NCBI RefSeq assembly: GCF_900454025.1 | Contig: NZ_UGQM01000001.1 | Coordinates: forward strand, 4,774,001-4,838,000 | Source of the DNA: Mycolicibacterium gilvum | GTDB lineage: Bacteria; Actinomycetota; Actinomycetes; Mycobacteriales; Mycobacteriaceae | Length of the DNA: 64,000 nucleotides | Direction of reading: 5' to 3' | In this document: positions 62,686 to 64,000 of the stretch, piece by piece | Position numbering within the stretch: position 1 is the first letter of the stretch | How the letters are laid out: the number at the start of each line of letters is the position of its first letter | The notes under the pieces: generated by a model | Seen by the model: the letters and a program-made list of their open reading frames with translations, nothing else | Databases searched by the model: none | What the model was told of the DNA's origin: nothing | Made by a program: the position numbers and the translations under genes

Positions 62686-63630
62686 ATGATCGGCTCAGAA
62701 TTGGATGCCGCCGGGGTGCGGGACAAGGATCTGCGGCAGGCCTACCGGGAGTGCCGACGCCTCAACGCCCAGCACGGTAAGACCTTCTTCCTCGCCACCC
62801 GGCTGCTGACGCCGGCACAGCGGCCCGCGGTGCACGCGCTCTACGGCTTCGCCCGCCGCGCCGACGACGTGCTCGACAGCTTCGACGATCGCTCCGTCGC
62901 GGCCCGCGCCGACGAGCTGCAGAATCTGGCCACCGCGCTGTTCACCCGGCTGGTGGAGAAGCAGCACTCCGGCAACGATCCCGTGCTCGACGCGGTCGAG
63001 GACACCGCCCGGCACTACCGGATCGACTGGCAGCTGTTCGACGACTTCCTGGCGTCGATGCGGATGGATCTGACGATCACCGACTATCCCGACCGTGCGG
63101 CGCTCGACCGCTACATGTACGGCTCGGCCGAGGTGATCGGCCTGCAGATGCTGCCGGTGCTCGGCACCGTGGTGCCGCGTGAGGAGGCGGCGCCGTACGC
63201 CGCGGCGCTGGGCAAAGCGTTCCAGCTGACGAACTTCCTGCGCGACATCGACGAGGACCTGACCCGTGGCCGGGTCTACCTGCCCGCCGACGAGCTCGCC
63301 GCGCACGGCGTGGACCGCGAGGTGCTGACATGGTGCCAGCGCAACCGCCGTACCGATCGCCGGCTGCGGGCCGCACTGGTCGAGCAGCACGCGCTGACGC
63401 GGCGCATCTACGTGCAGGCCGAACGCGGGATCGCGATGCTGCATCCGCATTCCCGGCCGTGTGTGGGAGCCGCGCTGACGCTGTACTCGGAGATCCTCGA
63501 CCGGATCGAGGAGATCGACTTCGCCGTGTTCGCCCAGCGCGCCACCGTCTCGACGGCACGCCGCCTGCAGGTCGCCTCCGCGGGACTGGCCCGCGCCGCA
63601 CGGGCCCGCTTCCGGCACCGGGGGGCCTGA
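62686..63630 (+). CDS. crtB: Phytoene synthase
   Basis: A 314-residue squalene/phytoene synthase. The two aspartate-rich regions are RRADDVLDSFDD (about 61-72) and LRDIDEDLTRGRVYLP (about 184-199). It condenses two geranylgeranyl diphosphates to phytoene. It is the third gene of the crt operon. Lycopene cyclase genes are expected further on, outside the window. Confidence 0.95.
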   Translation: MIGSELDAAGVRDKDLRQAYRECRRLNAQHGKTFFLATRLLTPAQRPAVHALYGFARRADDVLDSFDDRSVAARADELQNLATALFTRLVEKQHSGNDPVLDAVEDTARHYRIDWQLFDDFLASMRMDLTITDYPDRAALDRYMYGSAEVIGLQMLPVLGTVVPREEAAPYAAALGKAFQLTNFLRDIDEDLTRGRVYLPADELAAHGVDREVLTWCQRNRRTDRRLRAALVEQHALTRRIYVQAERGIAMLHPHSRPCVGAALTLYSEILDRIEEIDFAVFAQRATVSTARRLQVASAGLARAARARFRHRGA

Positions 63631-63757
63631 CATCGACGGAACGCTCGTTTGTCCGATGCCGCCGGCGGCGGCCTCGCAGCGGCCATACTCGGTGTCCATG
63701 GACATCGTGTCGACTTCTCCTGCACGCCGTGCCGACCCGCCCGCGGCGGTGTGATCC

Positions 63758-64000
63758 GTGGCGACCTACGACGTCCCGGACGCTTTCGACGCCGGCGCCG
63801 ACGCCTACGACGGCCTCGTCGGCGCGAACCCCGGCTATCACAAGCACCTACGCCTGTCGGCCCGGCGGATGGGGCTGCCCGACGGGGGGCGCGGGCTCCT
63901 TCTGCTCGACATCGGTTGCGGCACAGGAGCATCGACCGCCGCGCTGCTGCGTGCCGCGCCGCACGCCGAGATCGTCGCGGTCGACGGCTCGGCAGGCATG
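63758..64000 (+). CDS. Class I SAM-dependent methyltransferase, N-terminal part
   Basis: A GTG at 63758 opens a frame of 81 codons that runs off the window. VATYDVPDAFDAGADAYDGLVGANPGYHKHLRLSARRMGL leads to motif I, LLLLDIGCGTGASTAALLRA, and EIVAVDGSAGM with the acidic residue that binds the ribose. It belongs to the UbiE-like methyltransferases. It follows crtB by 127 bp on the same strand and may modify a carotenoid or quinone; that is inference from position. Confidence 0.8.
   Translation, partial: MATYDVPDAFDAGADAYDGLVGANPGYHKHLRLSARRMGLPDGGRGLLLLDIGCGTGASTAALLRAAPHAEIVAVDGSAGM

Noticed and set aside
63698..63754. An 18-codon frame between crtB and the methyltransferase (MDIVSTSPARRADPPAAV)
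   Set aside because: No clear ribosome site, and no regulatory hairpin to support a leader peptide.

Overview
This window is high-GC actinobacterial chromosome. I read it as a rapid-growing, probably pigmented Mycolicibacterium (Mycobacterium sensu lato). The reasons are an MspA-type outer-membrane porin, a mycofactocin-type dehydrogenase, F420-dependent luciferase-like oxidoreductases, MprAB-PepD, PerM, the redox chaperone Ruc, and a crtE-crtI-crtB carotenoid operon. From about 2.7 kb to 58 kb the gene order follows, in reverse, the M. tuberculosis block I remember as Rv0996 down to about Rv0940. Several strain- or clade-specific insertions interrupt it. The M. tuberculosis correspondences are from memory and were not searched.

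Layout. 0-2.6 kb: the start of an unidentified gene, a tandem-CMD protein, two SDR dehydrogenases and tRNA-Ala(CGC). 2.7-8.8 kb: sepX-like, rimJ, moeA and galU on the minus strand, then a 5-formyl-THF cyclo-ligase, the CIRCE-controlled ruc and a SAF-domain protein. 8.8-10.3 kb: an IS630-family element has split a small secreted-protein gene at a TA site. 10.5-17 kb: mscL, an MspA porin with a neutral constriction, a 52-residue gene, moaB2, pepD, mprB, mprA and rpmF. 17.2-25.7 kb: a tightly coupled acyl-CoA operon (AtuA-like, fadE13, accD2, accA2, fadE12, echA7). 25.7-35.2 kb: a DUF1707 protein, a VWA/AAA pair, a lipoprotein, purH, purN, perM and a 34-kDa-antigen-like protein. 35.4-40.3 kb: an LLM oxidoreductase and a thiolase-like protein, each with a KstR-type box, then a two-gene ATPase operon behind three 16-bp direct repeats. 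40.4-47.3 kb: sucD (frameshifted as given), sucC, an M23 peptidase, a membrane protein, uvrD1 and chorismate mutase. 47.4-59.6 kb: an acyltransferase-SGNH protein, an aldehyde dehydrogenase, pgi, a leaderless XRE regulator with a membrane partner, a P450, an SDR, an Fpg/Nei glycosylase, a small membrane protein, a second KstR-boxed LLM enzyme and a glycosyltransferase. 60-64 kb: crtE, crtI, crtB and the start of a methyltransferase.

Regulatory signals are unusually legible. There is a CIRCE element at ruc, MprA-type repeats at mprA, three Crp-like sites, three KstR-type palindromes, a leaderless promoter with an embedded operator at the XRE gene, and a leaderless-type promoter built inside three 16-bp repeats at the ATPase pair. 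Two families of long palindromes sit at gene 3' ends and probably act as terminators. The strongest candidates for something new are the twin-ATPase operon (38.0-40.3 kb), the porin with Asn-Asn at its constriction, and the IS630 whose transposase stop codon is completed by the target duplication. The single-base loss in sucD removes the catalytic histidine and is most simply a sequencing error.
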